From assembly GCF_031426495.1 (NCBI RefSeq), contig NZ_JANPLK010000057.1, positions 1 through 51,487 on the forward strand: DNA of 51,487 nt, read 5' to 3'. Under the pieces are notes generated by a model. It searched no databases and was not told where the DNA came from. It saw only the letters and a program-made list of their open reading frames with translations. Source of the DNA: Gemmatimonas sp. Lineage in GTDB: Bacteria > Gemmatimonadota > Gemmatimonadetes > Gemmatimonadales > Gemmatimonadaceae. Positions 42,703 to 51,487 of the stretch are shown piece after piece (position 1 is the stretch's first letter; every line of letters starts with the position of its first letter). The translations under genes were made by a program, and so were the position numbers.

Positions 42703-42706
<4 letters not shown>
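41696..42706 (+). CDS. nadA: Quinolinate synthase A
   Basis: Protein of 336 aa. It condenses iminoaspartate with dihydroxyacetone phosphate to quinolinate and carries a [4Fe-4S] cluster. Family signatures are AVILAHNYERPEIQDVADFVGDSL (residues about 25-48), FCGVHFMAETAAIL, PDLAAGCSLA, YVNTTAEVKAESDYCCTSGNA, HPECGC and STEGMIKR. The Cys of FCGVHF, of SDYCCTS and of HPECGC are candidate cluster ligands. The stop overlaps the nadC start by 4 bases. No SD precedes the ATG; the heptad array ends 11 bases away. Confidence 0.96.
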
Positions 42707-43662
<956 letters not shown>

Positions 43663-43684
43663 GGTTTCCTGAAGGGCTCTCCTC

Positions 43685-44626
43685 ATGCCTGTTCGTCTCC
43701 CACCGCTCACCGATCGCGCCTCCCGCATCCTGCTGGACGGACTCGTCGACTACGCCGGACTCTTCGCGCCGGCCGCGCTCGCGATGCCCAATGCGGTGCG
43801 CAATTATGCGCACTATCGCGCGGCGGGCGCCGGCTGGATCCTCGGGCGTTTCATCTGTCCGGCGCAGTCGCTCGTCCTCTTCTCCGAGAAGGCGGATCCA
43901 CTGTTGCCCCGTGATGCGGGAGCGATCCCGTGGCGCCTCTCGGTGACCGCCAGCGCGGATCTCGCCAGCGACCTCGCTGAGATCGCGGCCTTCAACGAAC
44001 GGCACCGCGTCTGCTTCGACGAATGTGGCGCCAAGGTCGATACCTACGAAGTCAAGGCCACGTCAGTTGGCGACATCGAACGCATCGCGGCGGCGACGCC
44101 GCGCGATCTGAACACATTCTTCGAGATTCCACTCGACGGCGACGTTGACGCGTGCGTCTCCGCCATCGCGCGCGCCGGACGCCATGCAAAGGTGCGCATG
44201 GGCGGTACCACCGCCGACATGATGCCCTCGCCGGAATCGGTCGTGCGATTCTTCAAGAGTTGTTTCGCGCACGGCGTCACGGCGAAGGCCACCGCGGGCT
44301 TGCACCACCCGCTGCGCGGCACGTATCGGCTCACCTATGAGCCCGACGCGGCCACTGGTCGCATGTACGGCTTCCTCAATGTCGCGCTCGCCGTCGCACA
44401 CCTCGACAATGGTGGCAGCGACGCTGAAGCGATCCAGTTGCTCGAAGAAGCCGACGCCGGACGCATCGAGTTCAGCGATTTGCACGTGGCATGGCACGGA
44501 CCCGAACGCACGATCACCTTCACGCGTGACGTGCTGCTGCAGATGCGCGAGCATGGATTGGTGAGCTTCGGTTCCTGCTCCTTTACCGAGCCGGTGGACG
44601 AATCGCGCGCCTTGGGCTGGCTCTGA
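43685..44626 (+). CDS. Conserved protein of unknown function, possible TIM-barrel
   Basis: Protein of 313 aa with no signal peptide and no membrane segment. Conserved-looking stretches are LLDGLVDYAGLFAPAALAMPNAVRNYAHYR (residues about 16-45), WILGRFICPAQSL, VRMGGTTADMMPSPESVVRFFKSCFAHGV and TAKATAGLHHPLRGTYRLTYE. The repeated beta-strand/helix pattern with a KATAGLHHP motif looks like an alpha/beta-barrel, but no family function is recognised. An SD-like GAAGGG is 8 bases upstream. It lies 22 bases after nadC, so it is likely in the nad operon, and 43 bases before fahA. Confidence 0.75.
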   Translation: MPVRLPPLTDRASRILLDGLVDYAGLFAPAALAMPNAVRNYAHYRAAGAGWILGRFICPAQSLVLFSEKADPLLPRDAGAIPWRLSVTASADLASDLAEIAAFNERHRVCFDECGAKVDTYEVKATSVGDIERIAAATPRDLNTFFEIPLDGDVDACVSAIARAGRHAKVRMGGTTADMMPSPESVVRFFKSCFAHGVTAKATAGLHHPLRGTYRLTYEPDAATGRMYGFLNVALAVAHLDNGGSDAEAIQLLEEADAGRIEFSDLHVAWHGPERTITFTRDVLLQMREHGLVSFGSCSFTEPVDESRALGWL

Positions 44627-44657
44627 TCTGACCGCAGCGGCGCAGCGGCCGACACGC

Positions 44658-44663
44658 TAGAAT
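44658..44663 (+). promoter_or_regulatory. Candidate -10 box of a leaderless fahA promoter
   Basis: TAGAAT (5 of 6 matches to TATAAT) lies exactly 6 bases before the ATG at 44670. No SD is seen. Confidence 0.5.
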
Positions 44664-44669
44664 CCCCGC

Positions 44670-45995
44670 ATGTCGATCGATCCAACCAACGATCCCACCC
44701 TTCGCTCCTGGGTGCAGACGGCCAATCTGCGCGGTGCGGATTTCCCGATTCAAAATTTGCCGTTCGGCATCTTCCGTCGAGCTGGCACCCGTGAAGCACC
44801 ACGTGTCGGCGTGGCCATCGGCGCCGCCATCCTCGACGTGGCGGCCTGTCTGGCCGCCGGACTGTTCGACGAAGACGGCGACGCGCGCCATGCGGCGACG
44901 GCGTGCGCTATGCCGACGCTCAACGAGCTGATGTCGCGCGGTGCGCTGGCCCGTCGTGCGCTGCGAAATGCCATCTCGGCGCTGCTCGCGGACACCGCGC
45001 CGGTGCATCAGCGGCAAATCGCGGAGCATGCGCTGGTGCTGCAGGCCGACGCCGAGCTGTTCCTGCCAGCGCAGATCGGCGACTACACCGACTTCTATGC
45101 ATCGGTGCATCACGCCACCAACGTCGGGTCGATGTTTCGCCCCGACAACCCGCTGCTGCCGAACTACAAGTGGGTGCCCATCGGCTATCATGGGCGCGCC
45201 TCCAGCATCGTGGTGTCGGGCACGCCCGTGCGTCGCCCGATGGGTCAGCGCAAAGGCCCCACCGACGACGTACCGTCGGTCGGACCCTCGCGCCTCCTCG
45301 ACTACGAACTCGAGCTCGCAGCGTTCGTGGGCACCGGCAACGCGCTCGGCGTATCGATCCCGATGGAGCAGGCCAACGAGCATCTGTTCGGTCTGTGCTT
45401 GCTGAACGATTGGTCGGCCCGCGACATTCAGGCCTGGGAGTATCAGCCGCTGGGTCCGTTCCTCGCCAAGAATTTCGCGAGCACGATCAGTCCGTGGGTG
45501 GTCACACTCGAGGCACTCGAGCCGTTCCGGATGCCATTGGCGCCGCGCGCCGAGGGCGATCCGGATCCGCTGCCGCATCTCACCAGTGCCGACGACCGCG
45601 CGAAAGGTGGGTTTGGTATTACGGTGGAGACCTGGCTGCGCACGACGCGCATGCGTGACGGCGGCGAACCGGCTGTGCGGCTCACGCAGGGACAGGCCAC
45701 CGATCTGTACTGGTCGATGGCACAGCTGCTGGTGCATCACGCCAGCAGTGGCTGCAACCTCCGCCCCGGTGACCTGCTGGGCAGCGGCACGATCTCTGGT
45801 CCGGCCAAAGCGAGCCGGGGCTGTCTGCTCGAACTCACGTGGCGGGGGGCTGAGCCGCTCGAGCTGCCCAACGGGGAGACGCGCCGCTTTTTGGAAGACG
45901 GAGACGAGCTGGAGATCACGGCCTTCGCCGAGCGCGAGGGAGCCGTGCGCATCGGCTTTGGACGCTGCGTGGGGATGATCCTGCCGGCGCAGTGA
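44670..45995 (+). CDS. fahA: Fumarylacetoacetase
   Basis: Protein of 441 aa. It hydrolyses fumarylacetoacetate to fumarate and acetoacetate, the last step of tyrosine/homogentisate catabolism. Family residues: the metal and catalytic region DYTDFYASVHHATNVG, GYHGRASSIVVSGTPVRRPMGQ, DYELELAAFVG, LLNDWSARDIQAWEYQPLGPFLAKNF, STISPWVV and CNLRPGDLLGSGTISGP. The first ~110 residues are the SH3-like N-terminal domain. Its stop overlaps the cydA GTG start by 4 bases. No other tyrosine-degradation gene is in the window. Confidence 0.96.
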   Translation: MSIDPTNDPTLRSWVQTANLRGADFPIQNLPFGIFRRAGTREAPRVGVAIGAAILDVAACLAAGLFDEDGDARHAATACAMPTLNELMSRGALARRALRNAISALLADTAPVHQRQIAEHALVLQADAELFLPAQIGDYTDFYASVHHATNVGSMFRPDNPLLPNYKWVPIGYHGRASSIVVSGTPVRRPMGQRKGPTDDVPSVGPSRLLDYELELAAFVGTGNALGVSIPMEQANEHLFGLCLLNDWSARDIQAWEYQPLGPFLAKNFASTISPWVVTLEALEPFRMPLAPRAEGDPDPLPHLTSADDRAKGGFGITVETWLRTTRMRDGGEPAVRLTQGQATDLYWSMAQLLVHHASSGCNLRPGDLLGSGTISGPAKASRGCLLELTWRGAEPLELPNGETRRFLEDGDELEITAFAEREGAVRIGFGRCVGMILPAQ

Positions 45996-47377
45996 CCGAC
46001 CTGCTTTTTGCCCGCTCGCAGATGGCCATGTCGCTGGCCTTCCACATCATCTTCGCGGTGGTGGGGGTGGGCATGCCCGCGCTCATGGTCATCGCCGAGT
46101 GGCGGTGGCTTACGTCGCGCGACCCGGTGCACCTCGAACTGGCCAAGCGATGGGCCAAAGGCACGGCGATTCTGTTTGCCGTCGGTGCCGTCTCGGGTAC
46201 CGTGCTGTCGTTCGAACTCGGTCTCCTCTGGCCCACGTTCATGGAACACGCCGGGGCCGTGATCGGCATGCCATTCTCGCTCGAAGGTTTCGCGTTCTTC
46301 ACCGAAGCCATCTTCCTTGGCATCTACCTGTACGCGTGGAAGCGCATTCCGCCGCGCGCGCACTTCGCGGCTGGTGTGGTGGTCGCGGTCAGTGGTGCCC
46401 TCAGCGGCGCGTTCGTGGTGTGCGCCAATGCCTGGATGAACGCGCCGGCCGGCTTTCGTATGGTGAACGGACACGTCACCGATGTCGATCCGGTGGCGGC
46501 CATGTTCAACGCCGCCGCACCGTCGCAGATCGTGCACATGACGCTGGCCTCGTTCGCGGCTACCGGGTTCGCCGTGGCGGGTATTCATGCGTTCGCGCTG
46601 CGTCGCGGCACACCGCATCGAGCCTTTCATCGCGCGGCCCTGCAGATCGCGTTGTGGGTGGGCCTTCCCGCCGCGCTGGTGCAGCCGCTGTCGGGTGACT
46701 GGAGTGCGCGCAGCGTCGCGGAGCGGCAGCCGGTGAAGCTGGCGGCGATGGAAGGTCATCTAAGAACGGGACCGGCCGCCTTCGTGATCGGTGGCTGGCC
46801 CAACGCCGAAACGCTGGAGCACACGGGGGCGATCGAGATTCCCGGTGCGCTGTCGTTCCTGCTGCATGGAGATCGCACCGCCGTCGTGAAGGGCGTGGAC
46901 GCGGTGCCGCCCGATGAGCGCCCGCCGCTGGCCATCGTGCATCTCGCCTTTCAAATCATGATTGCCTGCGGCTCGATCATGGCGGCGCTGTCGGTGTGGG
47001 GCGCGTGGCGCTGGTGGCGCCGTACGCGGGGCAGTGGGAGCGCGCTCCCCGACGACCGTCGGTTCCTTACGGCACTCGTGTTGGCCGGCCCGCTTGGCTT
47101 CATCGCCCTCGAAGCCGGATGGACGGTCACTGAGGTCGGGCGGCAGCCGTGGATTGTGCAGGGCATCCTGCGCACCGCCGATGCCGTCACGCCGATGCCC
47201 GGACTCGTGGTGTCGTTCGTACTGTTCTCCGCGTTGTACATCGGTTTGGCGGTCACCGTGGTGTTCCTGCTCTGGCGTCAGATCATCAAGACGGGTGTGT
47301 CGCAGACCTCGATGGGTCTCACCTCCGAACTGCCGATTCCGACGCCGGGATCGACCGCGAGCTACCAAACGCCGTGA
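45992..47377 (+). CDS. cydA: Cytochrome bd oxidase subunit I
   Basis: Protein of 461 aa with about nine membrane helices. It oxidises quinol and reduces O2 to water in the inner membrane, usually at low O2. H18 (AFHII) and H182 (IVHMTL) fit the haem b595 and b558 ligands. E98 and E105 (SLEGFAFFTEAIFLG) fit the proton-path pair E99/E107 of E. coli. GRQPWIV is present. The Q-loop is short, as in cyanide-insensitive-type enzymes. The start is a GTG overlapping the fahA stop; alignment of the family N-terminus supports it over an ATG at 46022. Confidence 0.95.
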   Translation: MTDLLFARSQMAMSLAFHIIFAVVGVGMPALMVIAEWRWLTSRDPVHLELAKRWAKGTAILFAVGAVSGTVLSFELGLLWPTFMEHAGAVIGMPFSLEGFAFFTEAIFLGIYLYAWKRIPPRAHFAAGVVVAVSGALSGAFVVCANAWMNAPAGFRMVNGHVTDVDPVAAMFNAAAPSQIVHMTLASFAATGFAVAGIHAFALRRGTPHRAFHRAALQIALWVGLPAALVQPLSGDWSARSVAERQPVKLAAMEGHLRTGPAAFVIGGWPNAETLEHTGAIEIPGALSFLLHGDRTAVVKGVDAVPPDERPPLAIVHLAFQIMIACGSIMAALSVWGAWRWWRRTRGSGSALPDDRRFLTALVLAGPLGFIALEAGWTVTEVGRQPWIVQGILRTADAVTPMPGLVVSFVLFSALYIGLAVTVVFLLWRQIIKTGVSQTSMGLTSELPIPTPGSTASYQTP

Positions 47378-48432
47378 TGTCGGCGGCCGTCGCCACCGAG
47401 CTCACCTGGACACTGCCGCACGCGGTTGCCGGCACCATGGTGCTTTCGCTCAACGCGTACGTGTTGCTGGGTGGCGCGGATTTCGGTGGCGGTGTGTGGG
47501 ATCTTTTCGCGCGCGGGAAGGATCGTGACGCGCAGCGCGTGCTGATCGCCGACGCCATCGGTCCGATCTGGGAAGCAAACCACGTGTGGCTGATTCTCGT
47601 GGTCGTGCTGCTCTTCTCGTGCTTTCCCAAGGCGTTCGCGCACCTCGCGACGGAGCTGCATATCCCGATCACGGTGATGCTGGTTGGCATCGTACTGCGC
47701 GGGTCGGCGTTCACCTTCCGTACCTACGACAGCAAACGCGACCACGTGCAGCGCCGGTGGGGCCGGATCTTTTCGGTGGCGAGTTTGCTCACGCCCGTCA
47801 TTCTCGGCGTCTGTCTCGGCACCGTCGCCAGTGGCGCGGTGCCGATCCGGTCCATCGAGGTCCTGCGTACCGTCACCTTCGTCGAACGGTTCATCGATCC
47901 GTGGGCGCGCTCTCCCTTTCCATGGGCCGTGGGGCTGCTCACGCTCGCGTTATTCGCGTTCCTGGCCGCCTCATACCTCACGGTGGAGGCGACCGACGAC
48001 CGGATGCGTGATCTGTTCAAACGCCGGGCGCAGCAATCGCAGGTCGCGTTGCTGGTGCTCGCGGCCACCACGCTGGTGATCGCCCGCGCCGAGAATCCAC
48101 TGCTCTTCCAAGGGCTCACACAGGGGCGGACGGCGCTGACGATGCACGCGGTCACGAGCGTCGCGGCGGCCACGTCGTTCTGGGCGCTGGCGACGCGACG
48201 CTTTCAGGTGGCCCGCCTGGCCGCTGCCGCGCAGGCCAGCTTCCTCCTCTGGGGATGGGCGTGGACGCAGTATCCGTGGATGCTGCCGCCGGATCGCACC
48301 ATCACCGCCTTGGCGGCCCCGCGTGTGACGTTGCAGTTGACGCTTGGTACATTGGCGGTGGGCACCATGATTCTGCTGCCGAGTTTCGTCTACTTGTTTC
48401 GCGTCTTCAAGACTCGGGAAGGCGGCGAGTAG
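47377..48432 (+). CDS. cydB: Cytochrome bd oxidase subunit II
   Basis: Protein of 351 aa with about eight membrane helices. It pairs with CydA. Signatures are LNAYVLLGGADFGGGVWDL (residues about 25-43) with the Asp near position 35, the GPIWEANHVWLILVVVLLFSCFPKAFA segment and the C-terminal WGWAWTQYPWMLPP. Its ATG overlaps the cydA stop by one base. No CydX-sized gene or cydC/cydD assembly gene follows in the window. Confidence 0.93.
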   Translation: MSAAVATELTWTLPHAVAGTMVLSLNAYVLLGGADFGGGVWDLFARGKDRDAQRVLIADAIGPIWEANHVWLILVVVLLFSCFPKAFAHLATELHIPITVMLVGIVLRGSAFTFRTYDSKRDHVQRRWGRIFSVASLLTPVILGVCLGTVASGAVPIRSIEVLRTVTFVERFIDPWARSPFPWAVGLLTLALFAFLAASYLTVEATDDRMRDLFKRRAQQSQVALLVLAATTLVIARAENPLLFQGLTQGRTALTMHAVTSVAAATSFWALATRRFQVARLAAAAQASFLLWGWAWTQYPWMLPPDRTITALAAPRVTLQLTLGTLAVGTMILLPSFVYLFRVFKTREGGE

Positions 48433-48469
48433 CCCTCGCATTGTGATCGCGTGCGGCTCAGATTGACGG

Positions 48470-49165
48470 ATGCGCCCTGACCTGATTCGCGTCGTGCTCG
48501 TGGACGATCACCAGATTGTCCGCTCCGGACTCAAAGCCGTTCTCTCGACCGCGAAGGACATCACGGTCGTGGGAGAAGGCGGCAGCGGGAAGGATGCGCT
48601 CGTCCTTGCGGAACGCCTCGATCCTCACGTCATCGTGATGGATCTCTCCATGCCCGACATGGACGGACTCACTGCCACCCGCGAGTTGCAGAAGGCGAAT
48701 GTCCTGCGCCCGCCGACACCCGGTGAGCCGATGACGCGCCGTGTACTCGTGCTCACCATGCACACCGAAGACGAACATCTCGTGGCGCTGCTCGAAGCAG
48801 GTGCCGGTGGCTACCTGCTCAAGTCGGTGGCCGATCGCGAGCTCGTCGACGCCGTGCGCACCGTCGCCGCCGGTGACGTCTATGTGCAGCCCACCGCCGC
48901 CCGTGCCCTCGCCCGCGGGTTAGCGCGACGAGACGGCAACGCGGAAGAGCGGGCCCGTTTTGAAAAGCTCACCGACCGCGAACAGGCCGTGCTGAAGATG
49001 GTCGCTGAAGGCTTTACGGCACCCGAGATCGGCGAGCATCTCACGATCTCACCGAAAACGGTGGACACGTACAAACAGCGTATCGGCGAAAAACTCGGTC
49101 TGTCGCATCGCACCGACTACGTGAAGTTCGCCCTCAAGCTCGGCCTGCTCAAAAACGACGCGTAA
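48470..49165 (+). CDS. NarL/LuxR-family response regulator
   Basis: Protein of 231 aa. The receiver domain (residues about 5-125) has DDH (12-14), the phospho-acceptor D58 (VMDLSMPDMDG), a Thr in VLTMHTED and a Lys in YLLKSVADRELV. The C-terminal LuxR-type helix-turn-helix (about 165-231) includes TDREQAVLKMVAEGFTAPEIGEHLTISPKTVDTYKQRI. The chain may bind DNA as a dimer when phosphorylated. No histidine kinase is adjacent, so the partner is unknown. It starts 37 bases after cydB and may sense redox or respiratory state, by position only. It ends directly against the convergent lipoprotein gene. Confidence 0.92.
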   Translation: MRPDLIRVVLVDDHQIVRSGLKAVLSTAKDITVVGEGGSGKDALVLAERLDPHVIVMDLSMPDMDGLTATRELQKANVLRPPTPGEPMTRRVLVLTMHTEDEHLVALLEAGAGGYLLKSVADRELVDAVRTVAAGDVYVQPTAARALARGLARRDGNAEERARFEKLTDREQAVLKMVAEGFTAPEIGEHLTISPKTVDTYKQRIGEKLGLSHRTDYVKFALKLGLLKNDA

Positions 49166-49735
49166 TCAGCTGCACCCTTCGACGTACTGTACCTGCGGGA
49201 CGCGTCCGCCGCGAAACGTCTCCACCTTCTTGCCATCGGTCTCGAACACGATGCGCAGCTCGCTGTTGGCTGGATCGCGTGGGGTGACTACGAGATAGTG
49301 GCCATCCGTGTACTTGTGCGGCTGCACCTCCACCTGGCCGACGTATCGCTGCTGCACCTCGGCCTCCGTGCTGCCGATCTTGATGCCTTCCGGTGTGGCA
49401 ATCGCCGGATTGCGCACGTCGATGCGCACCACGCGCCCGCCCTCGGCCATGATCAGCACGCCCGGCGGACCATCGCGCCAGCTCAGGTAGCTGCAGGCGG
49501 TGGAATCGGTGTCCACCAGGCGAATGCCAGCGCTGGTCACCCCGGCGACTTCGGCGAGAGTCATGCCGACGCGCACCGGTCCAATGCCGCGTTCGGTGAG
49601 ATCCATCGGCCCGGCGATGCGCTCCGTGCGCGCAGGCGTCGTGCCGGCGCGGCTGCTGTCCGGAGCCGTCTCCCGGCGAGGTTCAGCGCACGCGACCATC
49701 GCGAGCATGGACGAGACCATCAGCATTCGTGTCAT
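49166..49735 (-). CDS. Lipoprotein of unknown function
   Basis: Protein of 189 aa. The signal peptide ends in a lipobox (MVAC, residues 13-16), so it is membrane-anchored. The mature domain has strands such as GIGPVRVGMTLAEVAGVTSAGI and VPQVQYVEGCS with a terminal Cys. The VGMT-type opening resembles small domains found with periplasmic binding or BLIP-like folds, but no function is known. The ATG overlaps the stop of the upstream acyl-CoA dehydrogenase by 4 bases, so the two are co-translated. The start at 49735 is chosen because the lipobox follows it. Confidence 0.75.
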   Translation of the reverse strand: MTRMLMVSSMLAMVACAEPRRETAPDSSRAGTTPARTERIAGPMDLTERGIGPVRVGMTLAEVAGVTSAGIRLVDTDSTACSYLSWRDGPPGVLIMAEGGRVVRIDVRNPAIATPEGIKIGSTEAEVQQRYVGQVEVQPHKYTDGHYLVVTPRDPANSELRIVFETDGKKVETFRGGRVPQVQYVEGCS

Positions 49736-51487
49736 ACGATCGTTCGCTCCACAGCCGCCTGTTGCTCCGCCTTGGTGAGGCTCCACGCCGGAAGCGGTGG
49801 AACGGTAACATCCATCAGCGCATCACTCGTGCCGTAACCCTGTTCGGCGCGGATCCGGGCGGCGATACCACGGCGCAAGTCGTCGATTGCTTCGCCGGCG
49901 TCGCCGTCGAGCTCCATGCGGATCGCGCGGAATCGACGGCCCGATTCGATGCAGAACAGATCGGTCAGCGCGATCTCGCGCTCGCACTCGCCTGCCCCGC
50001 GCTCGTCGATGAGCCGCTGCGTGCGGGCAATCGTGGTGGCGCGTGCGTAGAGCTCGATCGCCATGTCGGCGAGCCGCTCCACCACCAGTTGGCGATGCAG
50101 AATCTCCTTCTTGTGCGTCACGATCATCTTCTGCGTCGCGGCGGCGAGCGCGGCCACGTGCTTCTCCACGAACTCCGCGTGCTTGCGCAGCGAGGGGTGA
50201 AAGGTGACGTCGAACCGATCCTTCTTCCCCAGCGCGGAGGCCACGCGTTCCGCGGCGTAGCTCGACACCAGCACCCAGTTTTGAATCGGATTCTTGAGCG
50301 CGCCTGACAATTCCTTCAGTTCTTCGGCCGGCCCCTGAATGCCATTCAATCCGATGAACAGCCGCAGGATTTCGTTGGCGCCTTCAAAAATGCGGTTGAT
50401 GCGCGCATCGCGCAGATAGCGCTCGTACGGCCACGGCTTCACAAAGCCGCGTCCACCGGCGAGCTGCACCAGCTCGTCGGCCGTGCGCCACACCAGTTCA
50501 CTCGCAAAGACCTTCGCGCACGCGGCCTCGAGTGCGGCATCGACACTGTCTTCATCGAGCGCCGCCGCCAAGGCGCCGACCATCGCGTCCACGGCGTACG
50601 TCTCCGCCGCAATCGTGGCCATCTTGCGCTGCGTAATCTCGAACGACGCCAGCGGACCGCCGAACTGCGTCCGCGCCTCGGCGTAGCGGGCGAATTCGGC
50701 GAGCAATCGTTTGCATCCCGACGCGCAGCCAGATGCCAGCGACAGCCGGCCGGCATTGAGCGCGTTGACGGCCACGCGGAACCCCTTGCCCACCTCGCCG
50801 AGCACGTGATCGTCGGGCACGAAGCAATCCTCGAACACCAGCTCGGCCTGCGTCGAGGCGCGGATACCGAGCTTGGCCACCGTGCCGTCAATGCGGAAAC
50901 CCGGCATGTCGGGGCGCACGATGAACGCCGTGGGGCGCATGATCGTCTCGCCGTTGCGTTCGATCGGTGTTTGCGCGAAGGTGGCGATCATGCCAGCGCG
51001 CTGTCCGTTGCCGATCCAGTGCTTGCGTCCGTTCAGCAGCCAGCCTGTGTTGTCCGCGTTGCGGCGCGCCGTGGTGACGATGTGCTGCGCGTCGGAGCCG
51101 GTTTCGGGTTCGGTCAGCGCGTACGCCGCCAGCATCTCACCACGCGCGAGTGCCGGCAGATAGCGCGCCTTCTGTTCGTCGTTGCCGAACAGCACCAGCG
51201 CCTTGCCGCCAAGTCCACAGTGCACGCCGATCAGGACACCCAACGAGGCATCGACCGATGCGACCGCGCCGAACACGCGTGCGTACGCGCTCGCTGAGAG
51301 CCCAAGGCCCCCGTATTCCTTGGGCGTCGTGAGGCCGAGCAGGCCGGCCTCGGCAAACGCCTTGATGACCGGCTCGCCCAGCGCCTCGTTCTCATCCATC
51401 TGCCGCGGATCGATCAGCCCCGACGCCACCATGTCGTTCAGCGCGACAATCAGCCGATGGACCGTGGCTGCTTCGTCGGGGCGCCGC
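49732..51487 (-). CDS. Acyl-CoA dehydrogenase, long form (partial, start outside window)
   Basis: At least 585 codons, open to the right edge; the start lies beyond 51487. The acyl-CoA dehydrogenase core is intact: LLGLTTPKEYGGLGLS, AAYALTEPETGSDAQ, GWLLNGRKHWIGNG, KLGIRASTQAELVFEDCFVP, ITQRKMATIAAETYA and the catalytic Glu in NRIFEGANEILRLFIGL. A C-terminal extension (residues about 400-585 of the visible part) is typical of the VLCAD/ACAD9-like group. It would oxidise long-chain acyl-CoA in fatty-acid catabolism. It is followed by the coupled lipoprotein gene. Confidence 0.92.
   Translation of the reverse strand, partial: RRPDEAATVHRLIVALNDMVASGLIDPRQMDENEALGEPVIKAFAEAGLLGLTTPKEYGGLGLSASAYARVFGAVASVDASLGVLIGVHCGLGGKALVLFGNDEQKARYLPALARGEMLAAYALTEPETGSDAQHIVTTARRNADNTGWLLNGRKHWIGNGQRAGMIATFAQTPIERNGETIMRPTAFIVRPDMPGFRIDGTVAKLGIRASTQAELVFEDCFVPDDHVLGEVGKGFRVAVNALNAGRLSLASGCASGCKRLLAEFARYAEARTQFGGPLASFEITQRKMATIAAETYAVDAMVGALAAALDEDSVDAALEAACAKVFASELVWRTADELVQLAGGRGFVKPWPYERYLRDARINRIFEGANEILRLFIGLNGIQGPAEELKELSGALKNPIQNWVLVSSYAAERVASALGKKDRFDVTFHPSLRKHAEFVEKHVAALAAATQKMIVTHKKEILHRQLVVERLADMAIELYARATTIARTQRLIDERGAGECEREIALTDLFCIESGRRFRAIRMELDGDAGEAIDDLRRGIAARIRAEQGYGTSDALMDVTVPPLPAWSLTKAEQQAAVERTIV

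Overview
The window looks like chromosomal DNA from a high-GC, Gram-negative, aerobic, non-phototrophic-looking heterotroph, most likely a member of Gemmatimonadota (Gemmatimonas-like). This is an inference. It rests on the mix of a SusC/SusD outer-membrane pair in very GC-rich DNA, many signal-peptide beta-barrel proteins, a PEP-CTERM protein, acyl-CoA catabolism and a cytochrome bd oxidase. There are no rRNA or tRNA genes, no transposase or integrase, no phage structural genes and no CRISPR array. About 43 protein genes fill the window. The longest gap without a gene is about 215 bases.

Layout. 0-10 kb holds mixed housekeeping and envelope genes: a Tat-exported DsrE-like protein, two beta-barrels, a GNAT acetyltransferase, a small superinfection-immunity-like membrane protein, 4-alpha-glucanotransferase, a sodium:solute symporter, a VWA protein and a protein with two NTF2-like folds. 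10.0-18.6 kb (minus strand) is an eight-gene, translationally coupled catabolic operon. It carries a fused FAD monooxygenase/Old-Yellow-Enzyme reductase of the 2-aminobenzoyl-CoA monooxygenase type, an SDR dehydrogenase, a MarR regulator, two crotonases, an acyl-CoA dehydrogenase, an aryl-CoA ligase and a Rid-family protein. It reads as a CoA-dependent aerobic anthranilate (2-aminobenzoate) pathway, with a 26-base AT-rich palindrome upstream as the likely MarR operator. 18.7-24 kb has a secreted cyclophilin, a SusC/SusD pair and a strong bidirectional terminator. 24.0-26.7 kb has a DoxX-like protein and a nuclease-helicase fusion that looks acquired. 26.7-40 kb (minus strand) has an S9 peptidase, an MFS exporter, a complete BMP-type nucleoside ABC importer, an LVIVD lipoprotein coupled to a beta-barrel protein, a PEP-CTERM protein and a TPR-like protein. 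40-49 kb (plus strand) has nadB-nadA-nadC for NAD synthesis from aspartate, a conserved unknown, fumarylacetoacetase coupled to cydA-cydB, and a NarL-type regulator. 49.2-51.5 kb (minus strand) has a lipoprotein coupled to a long acyl-CoA dehydrogenase that runs off the right edge.

Cross-cutting observations. (1) Several isolated genes have a TANNNT hexamer five or six bases before the start codon, which suggests leaderless transcripts; others use a normal GGAG site. (2) Two intergenic gaps are filled almost exactly by inverted arrays of unrelated 7-base repeats. Both have the same heptad period and hairpin layout. (3) Hairpins lacking a U-tract follow some stop codons, while one site has a perfect A-stem-T terminator. 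The best candidates for under-described biology are the anthranilate operon with its non-canonical Rid protein and altered crotonase, the heptad hairpin elements, the leaderless promoter pattern and the single-gene nuclease-helicase.
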